Shown here: one piece after another, positions 42,449 through 51,790 of the stretch
How the letters are laid out: every line of letters starts with the position of its first letter
Numbering within the stretch: position 1 is the stretch's first letter
Assembly (NCBI GenBank): GCA_021770615.1
Contig: JAETQR010000018.1
Location: forward strand, 16,583 to 80,582
Length of the DNA: 64,000 bases
DNA from: Lachnospiraceae bacterium
GTDB lineage: Bacteria; Bacillota_A; Clostridia; Lachnospirales; Lachnospiraceae
Direction of reading: 5' to 3'
Made by a program: the position numbers and the translations under genes
Notes under the pieces: generated by a model
Seen by the model: only the letters and a program-made list of their open reading frames with translations
What the model was told of the DNA's origin: nothing
Database searches by the model: none

Positions 42449-43122
42449 GAAATACGAAGTTTTTCCTCCGCTTTTCGGATACATCCTTCAATCTCCTCAG
42501 GTGTGCCCGCAATGTAGTCACTTCCTGCCTGCTCAAACTCTTCCTTTGTCCCATATCCAAAAAGAACCGACACACACGGTATGGAAAAATGATGTGCCCC
42601 TTCCACATCGTATTTACGATCCCCTACCATGATACAGGCTGTCGGATCTTTTATCCCGCATTCCTTTATCACATGTTCGATGACCTGGATCTTATCATTA
42701 CGTTTTCCATCCATGGTGGCCGCTCCCACAAAATCAAAATAAGAGAGAATCCCAAAACGTTCCAGGATCTGTACTGCAAAATGATCCGGCTTTGAAGTGG
42801 CCACTACAAGCTTTTTCCCACTTTCTTTTAATCCCATAAGCAACTCCGGAATACCATCATAAACCTTATTTTCAAACATTCCCCCCGCATTATAATATTC
42901 CCTGTAATACCCGACAGCTCTTTGGGCCTCTTCTTTCGTCATCCCTGTATAATTCATATAAGAATCAATAAGCGGGGGACCGATAAACGGATAATAGTCC
43001 GCTCTATCCCCCACTTTCATACCAGACTTTTCCAGAGAATACATGATTGCATTCGTGATGCCGGTTCCCGGATCTGTCAGTGTCCCATCGAGATCAAATA
43101 ATACATGTGTGATCTTCATCAT
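42433..43122 (-). CDS. HAD-family phosphatase, Gph/PGP type
   Basis: About 229 aa. HAD motifs: FDLDGTLTDPG (nucleophile and acid Asp), VATSKPD (Thr/Ser), KNDKIQ-like Lys region and MVGDRKYDVEGA. A helical cap with YPFIGPPL lies between motifs I and II. It is like phosphoglycolate or small sugar phosphate phosphatases; the substrate is not fixed by the sequence. The start is one of two ATGs at 43122/43119 after GGAGAGGG. It lies 14 bases after the GT2 gene on the same strand. Confidence 0.86.
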   Translation of the reverse strand: MMKITHVLFDLDGTLTDPGTGITNAIMYSLEKSGMKVGDRADYYPFIGPPLIDSYMNYTGMTKEEAQRAVGYYREYYNAGGMFENKVYDGIPELLMGLKESGKKLVVATSKPDHFAVQILERFGILSYFDFVGAATMDGKRNDKIQVIEHVIKECGIKDPTACIMVGDRKYDVEGAHHFSIPCVSVLFGYGTKEEFEQAGSDYIAGTPEEIEGCIRKAEEKLRISQPGR

Positions 43123-43136
43123 ATCCCTCTCCGTTA

Positions 43137-44090
43137 TCATTTATCCAGAATATCCTGTATCGCATACTTAGGTCTTCGTTTTGTCTCCATATAGACCTTT
43201 CCGATATACTCACCCACGACTCCGATTGCGAGAAGCTGCAGCCCTCCGAGCGCCCAGATCGATACGATCAGGCTGCTCCAGCCGGGCACCGTATCCCCAA
43301 ACACAAACTGCAGGATCGAGTACAGAAGCATCAGGATGCTCACGAAGAAAATGAAAAATCCAAGCCAGACGATAAACCGGATCGGTTTTACACTAAAAGA
43401 AGAAATGCCGTCAAACGCAAACGCAAGCATTTTTTTGAGAGGATACTTGCTCTCTCCGGCAAACCGCTCCTTCCTCTCATAATACACATTCGCTGACGGA
43501 TAGCCGATCAAAGGGATCATCCCCCGTAAGAACAGATGCACTTCTTTATAATCCTGAAGCTGGTCAAGAACCCGTTTACTCATGAGACGGTAGTCCGCAT
43601 GGTTAAACACGATGTCCACTCCCATCCACTTCATGATCTTATAAAATCCCTCTGCCGTCGTCTTTTTAAAAAACGTATCTTTTTTCCGGCTGCTCCTCAC
43701 GCCATAAACGACATCACAACCTTCATGGAATTTATCGATCATCTCATCGATCGCATCCACGTCATCCTGAAGGTCTGCATCCAGCGAAATCGCCACATCA
43801 CAATGCTCCTTGGCATACATAAGCCCCGCAAATACTGCATTCTGATGCCCCCGGTTTCTCGACAGGTTCAGCCCGCTGACCAGTCTGTACTCCTCATGAA
43901 GTCTTCTTATGATCATCCATGTCTGATCCCTGGAACCATCATTTACAAATAAGATGCGGCTGGCGTCACTGACTTTCCCTGCTTCGATCAACCTTTCCAG
44001 CTTTTTATTCAACTGTTTTGTGGTCTCATCCAGAACCTCTTCCTCATTATAGCAAGGTACTACAAGATAGAGCGTACTCTTCTGTTCCAT
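43137..44090 (-). CDS. Polyprenyl-phosphate glycosyltransferase (GtrB/DPM1-like GT2)
   Basis: A 317-aa GT2 with VPCYNEEEVLDETT, LFVNDGSRDQT, ISLDADLQDDVDAID as the DxD region and NRGHQNAV. Two C-terminal helices (about 230-290) match GtrB/ArnC-type enzymes that put a sugar on undecaprenyl phosphate. ATG at 44090 follows GGAGG; the longer frame to 44117 lacks a site. It is divergent from the TagF-fusion operon and may supply a lipid-linked sugar to it. Confidence 0.9.
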   Translation of the reverse strand: MEQKSTLYLVVPCYNEEEVLDETTKQLNKKLERLIEAGKVSDASRILFVNDGSRDQTWMIIRRLHEEYRLVSGLNLSRNRGHQNAVFAGLMYAKEHCDVAISLDADLQDDVDAIDEMIDKFHEGCDVVYGVRSSRKKDTFFKKTTAEGFYKIMKWMGVDIVFNHADYRLMSKRVLDQLQDYKEVHLFLRGMIPLIGYPSANVYYERKERFAGESKYPLKKMLAFAFDGISSFSVKPIRFIVWLGFFIFFVSILMLLYSILQFVFGDTVPGWSSLIVSIWALGGLQLLAIGVVGEYIGKVYMETKRRPKYAIQDILDK

Positions 44091-44175
44091 ACTGGTTCCT
44101 CCATTTTCACACATCATTCGTACTTTTCATTGTAAATGATATCCACAAAGCTTGTCAATTTATATTTTGCAGTAA

Positions 44176-44203
44176 TTGACATAAAATACAAATATGGTAA
44201 AAT
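44176..44203 (+). promoter_or_regulatory. Promoter of the ulosonate/TagF operon
   Basis: TTGACA (44176-44181), 16 bases, TAAAAT (44198-44203), about 48 bases before the ATG at 44252. Probably drives 44252-49306. Confidence 0.65.
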
Positions 44204-44251
44204 AGACTAAGATGCACAAAACAGACATTTCATTTCCAGAAAGACAAAAAT

Positions 44252-46336
44252 ATGAACGAACGGTTAAAATATAAACTGCGGCAGGATCTTTCCTTCGCAA
44301 AAAACAGAATAAAATTCAAACTCATGCGGATGCTTTTTATTACGCAGGATAAAATGGTCATGTTTGAATCCTTTCATGGCAAACGCTGTGGAGACAGCGT
44401 AAAAGCCATTTATGACGCGATGGTAAAGGATGATTCCTTTCAGGATTATACTTTTGTCTGGGCCTTTACAAACCCAGGCGACCATAAAAATTTTGCGGAG
44501 AATCCACACACGATCGTCGTAAAAAAAGGAAGCATGGATTATTTCCGGTATTATGCTGCCTCCCGGTTCTGGATCAACAACGTCAGCATCCCGGATTTTC
44601 TCATTCCGGGGAGACATCAGATCTATATCGAGACATGGCATGGCACCCCATTAAAACGGCTTGGCTGCGACATTGAGACAGACAGCGACCCCAGACAATC
44701 GAAAGAGCGTATGCACAAACGCTACCGGACGAAAGGAAAAAAGGTAACTCATTTTCTTTCCCCTTCTCCTTACTACAGTGAAAAGATCCGGTCTGCATTT
44801 GGCCTGGAATCCCTGCGTGATGATACATTCATCGAATGCGGCTATCCAAGAAATGATGCTCTTTTCCACTACACAGAGGAGGATATCTCCGCCATTAAAA
44901 ACAGACTTGGCATCGCTCCCGATAAGAAAGTCATCCTTTACACGCCGACGTGGCGGGATACGGATCATCAGGAAAAGGGCGGCTTCCATTACAGCCATGC
45001 TGTAGACCTGAAAAAGGTCATGGACATGCTGCCGGATGACTGTATTATGCTGTTCCGGGCACATCATCAGATCGGACTGTCAGAAGTTATTGAGAGCACG
45101 CCGGATATCATTGACGTGACCGGTATCGATGACATCAATGAACTGTATCTCATCAGTGATCTTATGATCACCGATTATTCTTCCACCATGTTTGATTTCA
45201 GCGTATTGAAACGGCCAATGGTATTTCACATGTATGACAGGGAAGAATATGAAAGTAAGATCCGGGGATTCTATTTTGATATCTCCAGTCTCCCGGGCCC
45301 TGTCACCATGACGGAAGAAGAACTGGCTGACGCGGTCGCCGCACAATTAAAAACATTTGATTACGACTCGGATGAAAAATATAAAGCCTTCCACAAAAAA
45401 TTCAACCTGTGGGAGGATGGACATGCTGCTGAACGCACCATCAAACAATGTATTGAGATTCCTGCCCACAAAAAAGGACTGTGGGAGAGGTTCATTCTTC
45501 TCTACAAAAAGAACCAGAACCGTCTCCGCCTTGTCTATATGATCATCCGCTACAATATTACAGGATGGTTCAACAGACACGGAATGTTTTTGAACAATAA
45601 CAGCAGAAGGCTTATGGATATGAAGGATTCGCACAAGGGAGAGCGGTGTTTTCTCATTGGAAACGGGCCAAGCCTTTCCCCTGATGACCTTCATCTTCTA
45701 AAAGATGAGTACACATTCGGCACAAATATGGTATACAAGATCTTTGGTCAGACTGACTGGCGGCCCAGTTTTCACTGTGTATCCGACAGTATTTATGCCA
45801 CCAAGCTGAGGGATGAGCTGTATAACAATGTCAAGTCCCCCCTGTTTACACTTGAAAAAACATACCGCAAGATGACGAAACGTACACTGGATACTACCTA
45901 TGTACACACGATCCCGAGCGAACGCTATAAAGTGAAGGGAAACCTTTTTGCCTACTGCATGGTAAAAGCAACCGTGCTCTCGCTTGCCGCAGAGTTTGCC
46001 TTTCACATGGGATTTTCGGAAATCTATCTGTTAGGCGTGGACTGTACAAACCCACATGCTGCCGGTGGGCACTTCACCGATGACTATGCGACAAAGGAAA
46101 TCGCCCAGACAGACATCTCCCGTATCAAGACCCGTATGAACCGGGAAAACGTGACGACAGAACAGATCGGCGAACATATCATTGACCGTTCCCTTATCAC
46201 TTACCGGCATCTGAAAAGATATGCGGACCGGCACGGGATAAAAATATACAATGCTACCCGGGGCGGCAATCTGGAAGTATTTCCGAGAGTAACACTGGAG
46301 GATGTACTCGCCGCGAAAAAACCGTCCGGGCACTGA
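44252..46336 (+). CDS. CDP-glycerol transferase (TagF-like) fused to a GT42/DUF115-like domain
   Basis: 694 aa, longer than the ~390 of the simple family. Residues about 20-400 are TagB/TagF-like: WHGTPLKRLG (catalytic His near 130), YTPTWRDTD, MLFRAHH and TDYSSTMFDF. Residues about 440-694 form a second domain with CFLIGNGPSLSPDD (about 467-480) and IYLLGVDC (near 592-599), the nucleotide-binding signature of CstI/CstII sialyltransferases (GT42) and the related DUF115/Maf proteins. GT42 enzymes use CMP-sugars, and the next genes make a CMP-sugar, so this domain may transfer it. Start codon at 44252 has only a weak site upstream. Confidence 0.8.
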   Translation: MNERLKYKLRQDLSFAKNRIKFKLMRMLFITQDKMVMFESFHGKRCGDSVKAIYDAMVKDDSFQDYTFVWAFTNPGDHKNFAENPHTIVVKKGSMDYFRYYAASRFWINNVSIPDFLIPGRHQIYIETWHGTPLKRLGCDIETDSDPRQSKERMHKRYRTKGKKVTHFLSPSPYYSEKIRSAFGLESLRDDTFIECGYPRNDALFHYTEEDISAIKNRLGIAPDKKVILYTPTWRDTDHQEKGGFHYSHAVDLKKVMDMLPDDCIMLFRAHHQIGLSEVIESTPDIIDVTGIDDINELYLISDLMITDYSSTMFDFSVLKRPMVFHMYDREEYESKIRGFYFDISSLPGPVTMTEEELADAVAAQLKTFDYDSDEKYKAFHKKFNLWEDGHAAERTIKQCIEIPAHKKGLWERFILLYKKNQNRLRLVYMIIRYNITGWFNRHGMFLNNNSRRLMDMKDSHKGERCFLIGNGPSLSPDDLHLLKDEYTFGTNMVYKIFGQTDWRPSFHCVSDSIYATKLRDELYNNVKSPLFTLEKTYRKMTKRTLDTTYVHTIPSERYKVKGNLFAYCMVKATVLSLAAEFAFHMGFSEIYLLGVDCTNPHAAGGHFTDDYATKEIAQTDISRIKTRMNRENVTTEQIGEHIIDRSLITYRHLKRYADRHGIKIYNATRGGNLEVFPRVTLEDVLAAKKPSGH

Positions 46337-46384
46337 TCCAAAAACGATAACAATTCAAATGCATTTACAAAATGGAGGTTTCAT

Positions 46385-47125
46385 ATGAAAATAATAGGAG
46401 TCATTCCCGCAAGATATAAATCCAGCCGTTTTCCCGGCAAACCACTTGTCGACATCTGTGGCAAACCCATGATCTGGTGGGTATACCAGCAGTCATTAAA
46501 AGTCAGTGAATTTGACGCCGTATATGTTGCGACCGATGATGAGCGTATTAAAGCAGTATGTGATGAGCACAATATGAATGTGATCATGACCTCGGACAAG
46601 CATGAAACCGGTTCTGACCGGGTAGCTGAAGTCGCTTCCAAAGTAGAAGGGGATCTGTTTATCAATATTCAGGGAGACGAACCTGTCATAAACCCTGAGA
46701 TGATACAGGAAGTGATCTCAATCTTTTTCGAAGACGAAACCGTGTATTTCGGAAGCCTGAAAAAAGAAATCACCGATCCGGAAGAAATACGGGCGGCAAG
46801 TACAGTCAAAGTCGTCACAGACCAAAAAGGTGATGCGATGTATTTCTCCCGCTCTGTTATTCCATCTAATATCAAAGATGGAAACCGTGCCAGAGTATTC
46901 CGTCATGTGGGGATCTATGCATACAAACGTGACTTCCTGAAAGAATTTTCTGAAATGACACAGACAGAACTGGAGCTCGGCGAAGGCATCGAACCATTGA
47001 GAGCAATGGAGCGCGGTTATAAAATGCGTCTAAAGGAGACAAAGCATTCGTCCATCGGAGTCGACCTTCCAGAGCATATCGAAAAAGTGGAACGGGTCAT
47101 CAGGGGAATTGATAAACTTTCCTGA
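46385..47125 (+). CDS. kdsB: CMP-Kdo synthetase-like cytidylyltransferase
   Basis: A 246-aa protein of the CMP-ulosonate transferase family. VIPARYKSSRFPGKPLVDI (about 6-24) is the nucleotide-binding signature, with VATDDERI, TGSDRVAE and NIQGDEPVINPEM (metal-binding Asp) further on. KdsB activates Kdo as CMP-Kdo; in a Gram-positive the substrate is more likely a related 3-deoxy-ulosonic acid for a surface polymer. It follows the TagF fusion by 48 bases and has the site GGAGG. It is full length (E. coli KdsB is 248). Confidence 0.9.
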   Translation: MKIIGVIPARYKSSRFPGKPLVDICGKPMIWWVYQQSLKVSEFDAVYVATDDERIKAVCDEHNMNVIMTSDKHETGSDRVAEVASKVEGDLFINIQGDEPVINPEMIQEVISIFFEDETVYFGSLKKEITDPEEIRAASTVKVVTDQKGDAMYFSRSVIPSNIKDGNRARVFRHVGIYAYKRDFLKEFSEMTQTELELGEGIEPLRAMERGYKMRLKETKHSSIGVDLPEHIEKVERVIRGIDKLS

Positions 47126-47171
47126 TGAGATACCAAATTTTCTATCAAATTAAAACCGGAGGGCAAACTAT

Positions 47172-48788
47172 ATGAAAAGAGTACAACTATTAGACTGCAC
47201 GCTGAGAGACGGCGGTTATCTCGTCGATGCACAGTTTGGAAATACAGTGATAAAAGGTATCATCAAAGGACTGGCTGACAGCGGGATCGACGTCGTAGAA
47301 TGTGGCTTTTTAAAAGATGAGCCGCACGTAAAAGGAAGCACAATATTTAACAATGCGGCCCAGCTGCGTCCCTTCCTTCCCGAAGAACGCCGTCAGGCTT
47401 CTTACGTATGCCTTGCTGACTACAGCCGCTATACGATCTCTAATCTGGAGCCTTTTGATGGCACATCCATCGACGGCGTCCGGGCCTGCTTTTTCAAAAA
47501 TGAGCGCTATGACGTCATTGATTTTTGTAAGGAAATTACGGAAAAGGGCTATAAACTCTATGTACAGCCGGTCGATATCCTTGGATATTCCGATGCGGAA
47601 CTTCTCGAGCTCATTGAAATGATAAATCCACTGGAACCTTATGCATTTTCTGTCGTCGATACCTTTGGTTCCATGTATAAAGAAGATCTGCGCCGCGTAT
47701 TTTATCTGATCGACCGCAACTTAAATGCCACGTCCCGGATCGGATTCCATTCACACAACAATCTTCAGATGTCATTTTCTCTCTCTCAGGAGTTTATCGA
47801 CATGACACAGGGACTCCGCAAGATCGTGATCGACGCCACAATGGCCGGTATGGGGCGCGGAGCAGGAAATACAAATACCGAGCTTGTCATGCAGTATATG
47901 AACCGCAAATACAATTCGGGTTATGATATCGACACGGTCCTCGACCTGATCGACAATTACATCGACGGCATCCGCAATACCCACAGCTGGGGATATTCTA
48001 CGCACTATTTCCTCGCCGGTTCCTACAGCGCCCATGTAAACAATATCTCCTACCTCACGACCAAAGCGGGGATTTCAAGCCGTGACATCAATTATATCCT
48101 GAACCGCATCGGAGCAGATGCAAGGAAACGTTACGACTATGACCTGCTCGAAAAAACGTATATGGAATACAACGGGACGATTCGGGATGACGAAAAAGAC
48201 GTCTCCCTTTTAAAAGAGAGCCTCCGGGGAAAAGACATCCTTATGCTCCTTCCCGGACACAGCATCGTAACACATAAAGAAGAAATCCTCAAATACTGTG
48301 AGGAAAAACATCCTGTCGTGATCAGTATCAATCTGCTCTCTCACGACTACCCGATCAATTACGTCTATTTCAGCAATAAAAAACGCTATAATTACTGGAA
48401 AAGCGCAAGCAGTTTCAGCGAATATAAGAAAATCGTCACCTCTAACGTGACAAATGCAGAAAACAGAAATCAACTCATCGTCGATTTCACCCGGCTCGTA
48501 AAGTGTGGATGGGATCAGCTTGATAATTCAGGGATCCTGCTTCTGCGCCTTTTAGATGAAATGGACGTCGCTTCGATCACAATGGCCGGCTTCGACGGAT
48601 ACAGCCACGATTCATCCAGTAATAACTACATGCACAAAGAAATGGAAAAAACACGGAATACACGCAATGCAGACGAGGCAAACAGAGATGTACAGAGCAT
48701 GCTTGAGGATTATATCAACACACGCCAGTCTGACTGTCCGATCTCTTTCCTGACACCTTCCCGTTTTGAGATCAATCCACAGGGTTAA
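47172..48788 (+). CDS. DmpG/HMGL-type aldolase fused to an extra C-terminal domain
   Basis: A 538-aa protein. Residues about 1-300 form an HMG-CoA-lyase-like barrel: LLDCTLRDGGYL (catalytic Arg/Asp), ECGFLKDEP, HSHNNLQ with the metal HxH near 193, and AGMGRGAGNTNTE, closest to 4-hydroxy-2-oxovalerate aldolases (DmpG). These add pyruvate to an aldehyde or reverse it. Residues about 345-538 are a second domain with ILMLLPGHSI (near 355) and ITMAGFDGY (near 470), a pattern like the GNGPSL...GVD of the fusion gene upstream. It probably forms the ulosonic acid skeleton from pyruvate in place of the PEP-using KdsA. Good ribosome site CCGGAGGGC. Confidence 0.78.
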   Translation: MKRVQLLDCTLRDGGYLVDAQFGNTVIKGIIKGLADSGIDVVECGFLKDEPHVKGSTIFNNAAQLRPFLPEERRQASYVCLADYSRYTISNLEPFDGTSIDGVRACFFKNERYDVIDFCKEITEKGYKLYVQPVDILGYSDAELLELIEMINPLEPYAFSVVDTFGSMYKEDLRRVFYLIDRNLNATSRIGFHSHNNLQMSFSLSQEFIDMTQGLRKIVIDATMAGMGRGAGNTNTELVMQYMNRKYNSGYDIDTVLDLIDNYIDGIRNTHSWGYSTHYFLAGSYSAHVNNISYLTTKAGISSRDINYILNRIGADARKRYDYDLLEKTYMEYNGTIRDDEKDVSLLKESLRGKDILMLLPGHSIVTHKEEILKYCEEKHPVVISINLLSHDYPINYVYFSNKKRYNYWKSASSFSEYKKIVTSNVTNAENRNQLIVDFTRLVKCGWDQLDNSGILLLRLLDEMDVASITMAGFDGYSHDSSSNNYMHKEMEKTRNTRNADEANRDVQSMLEDYINTRQSDCPISFLTPSRFEINPQG

Positions 48789-48802
48789 AAGGAGCGACGC
48801 AC

Positions 48803-49306
48803 ATGAAAGATCTGAATGAAATCAAGCTATTTGCCATGGATGTAGACGGAACACTGACCGATGGCAATATATACATGGGAAACGATGGTGAGATGTTCAA
48901 AGCCTTCAACGTAAAAGACGGCCTCGGGATCAAACTGTTAAAAGACCATGGCATCATCCCTGCGATCATTACCGGCCGAAACTCAAAGATCGTAGAAAAC
49001 CGGTGTCAGGAACTTGGCATCACCGAGTTCCACCAGGCTGTAAAAGACAAAGCGGGAAAGCTCCGTGAGCTCATGGAAAAATATGGACTGACCCCGGAAC
49101 AAACCGCTTATATCGGCGATGACATGAATGACTTAAGCGCCATCAAAACCGCCGGCATCACCTTTGCCCCGGCAGACTGTGCAAAAAGCCTGAAACCATT
49201 TATCGACATCATCCTCACAAGACCAGCCGGTCAGGCACCGGTCAGAGAGGCCGTCGATATGATCCTTGGAGACCGGTATGATTTTGAAGGATTCCTGGAT
49301 CTGTAG
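48803..49306 (+). CDS. kdsC: KdsC-like HAD phosphatase
   Basis: A 167-aa HAD phosphatase of the C0 (capless) type: FAMDVDGTLTDGN with Asp 13 and 15, ITGRNSKIV, KAGKLRELM, and YIGDDMNDLSAI. This is the profile of 3-deoxy-ulosonate-8/9-phosphate phosphatases (KdsC, NeuC-linked). It would strip phosphate from the aldolase product before KdsB activates it. It is 15 bases after the aldolase gene and ends the operon-like run. Confidence 0.9.
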   Translation: MKDLNEIKLFAMDVDGTLTDGNIYMGNDGEMFKAFNVKDGLGIKLLKDHGIIPAIITGRNSKIVENRCQELGITEFHQAVKDKAGKLRELMEKYGLTPEQTAYIGDDMNDLSAIKTAGITFAPADCAKSLKPFIDIILTRPAGQAPVREAVDMILGDRYDFEGFLDL

Positions 49307-49348
49307 AACACGATAACAAAAAAACATTCTTCAGGAGGAAAAAATAAA

Positions 49349-50026
49349 ATGCAAAAAAGGATCTGTATTTTTTTCATTTTGGTACTTGGCGTCTTTTGTC
49401 TTGCAGCCTGCGGAGGAGAGACAGAAAAATATTCTTCAAATACAGGAAGCCCGTCGAAAAACACTTCCGGCAGTGCGGTGAGCGGACAGGCAGCTAAGAA
49501 CAAAAAAGAGACCGGCACAGAACAGCTCACCGGAAAACACCATGTGGAGATGACGGTCGACGGCTATGGAACGATAAAACTCGAATTGGATGCCGATGCA
49601 GCTCCAATCACAGTTACCAATTTCATCGATCTGGCAAAGTCCGGATTTTATGACGGACTGACCTTCCACCGGGTCATTTCCGGATTTATGATCCAGGGGG
49701 GAGACCCGCTCGGAAACGGTACGGGCGGTTCTGATAAAAAAATCAAGGGCGAATTCTCAAGTAATGGGATAGAAAACAAGATCGAACATAAACGAGGTGT
49801 GATCTCAATGGCCCGGTCACAGGATAATAACAGTGCCAGCTCACAGTTTTTCATTATGCATCAGGATGCATCCTATCTGGACGGCCAGTATGCAGCATTT
49901 GGAAAAGTGACCGAGGGGATCGAAGTCGTAGACCAGATCTGCGGGAACGTACCTGTTACTGACAATAATGGAACAGTGGAAAAGGAAAACCAGCCAAAGA
50001 TCAAATCTGTAAAAGTGACGGACTAA
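49349..50026 (+). CDS. Lipoprotein cyclophilin-type peptidyl-prolyl isomerase
   Basis: A 225-aa lipoprotein with lipobox CLAAC (Cys near 15-16). The mature protein has a Ser/Thr/Asn-rich spacer and a cyclophilin domain: [15 protein letters not shown] (about 107-121), [10 protein letters not shown], and [15 protein letters not shown]. It assists folding of exported proteins at the outer face of the membrane. Ribosome site CAGGAGGAAA. It is followed 19 bases later by another lipoprotein gene. Confidence 0.92.
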   Translation: MQKRICIFFILVLGVFCLAACGGETEKYSSNTGSPSKNTSGSAVSGQAAKNKKETGTEQLTGKHHVEMTVDGYGTIKLELDADAAPITVTNFIDLAKSGFYDGLTFHRVISGFMIQGGDPLGNGTGGSDKKIKGEFSSNGIENKIEHKRGVISMARSQDNNSASSQFFIMHQDASYLDGQYAAFGKVTEGIEVVDQICGNVPVTDNNGTVEKENQPKIKSVKVTD

Positions 50027-50044
50027 AAAGAATGGAGGAATTTT

Positions 50045-51178
50045 ATGAAAACAAAATACACTCACAAATCATATCTGATCGCACTGCTTTTTGCCTGCAC
50101 GATCCTCATATGCGCAGGCTGTGGTTCAGGCTCTTCTTCGGACTCATCTTCCAAGCTCGGCTTCATGGATTCTTCTGAAGAGGAATATTCAGCCGGAGGA
50201 GAGGAAACTGCTGAAAACCAAACGGAGGCATCGGATGAAGTTTCAGAAGATAAGAAAACCGATGAACAGGGAATCGACGATACCGCACAGGAAGAACCTT
50301 CTGCGCAGATACATACAGAAATGCTCGTATACACATGCGATTTAAACATCGACACACTGGATTTTGAAAAATCTGTCGCTGAATTTAAAACTATGCTCAA
50401 AAACGTCAATGGATTTGTGGAACATGAGACTTATTCGGACGGTTATTCCACCAGTTCTTATTATGTGGAAGAAGAAGATAAAGAGAAGACATATGAAACG
50501 ACCGTCCGGGTCCCAAGCAGCCAGTATGAGGCCTTTTTAGGAGGCGCAGACAAACTCGGGGACGTCCGCTCCAAGACATCAAATGTCGAAAATGTCAGTC
50601 AGGAATACACCGACCTGAACACCTCACTGGAAATTTACGAAGCAAAGGAAAAACGCTATATTAAACAGTTATCCCAGATCACCGATGATGCCCAGGCGCT
50701 GAAACTGGAAAAAGAACTGACGGAACTTCAGGTAAAGATCGCCCAGATCAAAACCAGAATGAATGAGATCAAAACAGACGTGAGCTATTCCACGATCAAT
50801 GTAACTCTTCACGAAGTCGCAAAATACGACGAAAAACCAGTGAAAAAAGATACATTCTGGCAACGACTCACAAACACGGTAAAAGATACCTGGAAAACCT
50901 TCCTGGTCTTCCTGGAAGCCCTCCTGTTCTTTATCATACGTGTGATGCCATATGCGGTCCTCATCGCTCTTATCATCCTCGCTGTATATTACATCCAGAA
51001 AAAAGTATACCGCAAAAAAGACAGGTATCAACGTCCGGGAGCATCAGAGAAGGCTCTTCCGGAGGCAGACCTTCCTGAATCGGATCCACAGGAATCCGAT
51101 GAAGAGAACCCGGATGCGGAAATGTTACAGTTTACGGATGAAAGCGAACCGGAAAACACAGAAGAAGAAAGTGAATAA
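50045..51178 (+). CDS. DUF4349 lipoprotein with one membrane helix
   Basis: A 377-aa lipoprotein (lipobox LICAGC, Cys near 26). After an acidic spacer the DUF4349 domain shows MLVYTCDLNIDTLDFEKSV, TTVRVPSSQYEAFL, and a coiled-coil part (LEKELTELQVKIAQIKTRMN) that ends in SYSTINVTLHEV. One transmembrane helix follows (about 295-320) and an acidic C-terminal tail. DUF4349 proteins are common in Clostridia near wall or export genes; their role is unknown. The tail, being inside if the lipid end is outside, may contact cytoplasmic partners. Confidence 0.82.
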   Translation: MKTKYTHKSYLIALLFACTILICAGCGSGSSSDSSSKLGFMDSSEEEYSAGGEETAENQTEASDEVSEDKKTDEQGIDDTAQEEPSAQIHTEMLVYTCDLNIDTLDFEKSVAEFKTMLKNVNGFVEHETYSDGYSTSSYYVEEEDKEKTYETTVRVPSSQYEAFLGGADKLGDVRSKTSNVENVSQEYTDLNTSLEIYEAKEKRYIKQLSQITDDAQALKLEKELTELQVKIAQIKTRMNEIKTDVSYSTINVTLHEVAKYDEKPVKKDTFWQRLTNTVKDTWKTFLVFLEALLFFIIRVMPYAVLIALIILAVYYIQKKVYRKKDRYQRPGASEKALPEADLPESDPQESDEENPDAEMLQFTDESEPENTEEESE

Positions 51179-51184
51179 AACTTT

Positions 51185-51790
51185 ATGAAATTACTGGAAG
51201 AACGAATCTTAAAAGACGGAATCGTAAAAGAAGGAAATGTCCTGAAAGTCGACAGCTTTCTGAATCACCAGATGGACACCCGTCTCTTTAACGAAATGGG
51301 AAAAGAATTCAAGAGACTTTTTCAGGAAAAAACCATCAACAAAATACTTACGATCGAGGCATCCGGGATCGGCATCGCATGTATCGTAGCACAGCATTTT
51401 GACGTTCCTGTCGTATTTGCAAAAAAATCCCAGAGCATCAATATCGAGGGAGAAGTGTATTCTACAAAGATAGAATCCTTTACCCACAAGCGGACTTACG
51501 ATGTAATTGTTGCCAAAAAATACATAACGCCAGAGGATCACATCCTCATCATTGATGATTTTCTCGCAAACGGCTACGCACTAAAAGGGCTGATCAGCCT
51601 TGTCCAGAGCGCAGGCGCTACGGTAGAAGGGATTGGCATTGCGATCGAAAAGGGATTCCAGAAGGGCGGTGAACTCATCCGCCAGACTGGTATCCCCCTC
51701 GAGTCACTTGCCATCGTCGATGCGATGGATCCTGAAAAAGGGACGATCACCTTCCGGGAGCAAACACACAGAAACGGAGAATCATCATGA
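51185..51790 (+). CDS. xpt: Xanthine phosphoribosyltransferase
   Basis: A 201-aa type I phosphoribosyltransferase with PRPP motif [17 protein letters not shown] (about 119-135) and the N-terminal SFLNHQMD, both typical of Xpt. It converts xanthine and PRPP to XMP in purine salvage. It overlaps the permease gene by 4 bases, so uptake and conversion are coupled. It begins 6 bases after the lipoprotein gene; no purine riboswitch precedes it, so its control may be through the upstream transcript. Confidence 0.93.
   Translation: MKLLEERILKDGIVKEGNVLKVDSFLNHQMDTRLFNEMGKEFKRLFQEKTINKILTIEASGIGIACIVAQHFDVPVVFAKKSQSINIEGEVYSTKIESFTHKRTYDVIVAKKYITPEDHILIIDDFLANGYALKGLISLVQSAGATVEGIGIAIEKGFQKGGELIRQTGIPLESLAIVDAMDPEKGTITFREQTHRNGESS

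Noticed and set aside
46385..49306. kdsB and kdsC as evidence of a Gram-negative source or LPS
   Set aside because: No kdsA, lpx or waa genes are near and all neighbours are Gram-positive in kind; a surface-polymer sugar is the simpler reading.
51150..51190. Purine riboswitch before xpt
   Set aside because: Only 6 bases separate xpt from the gene upstream, and no such fold is seen.
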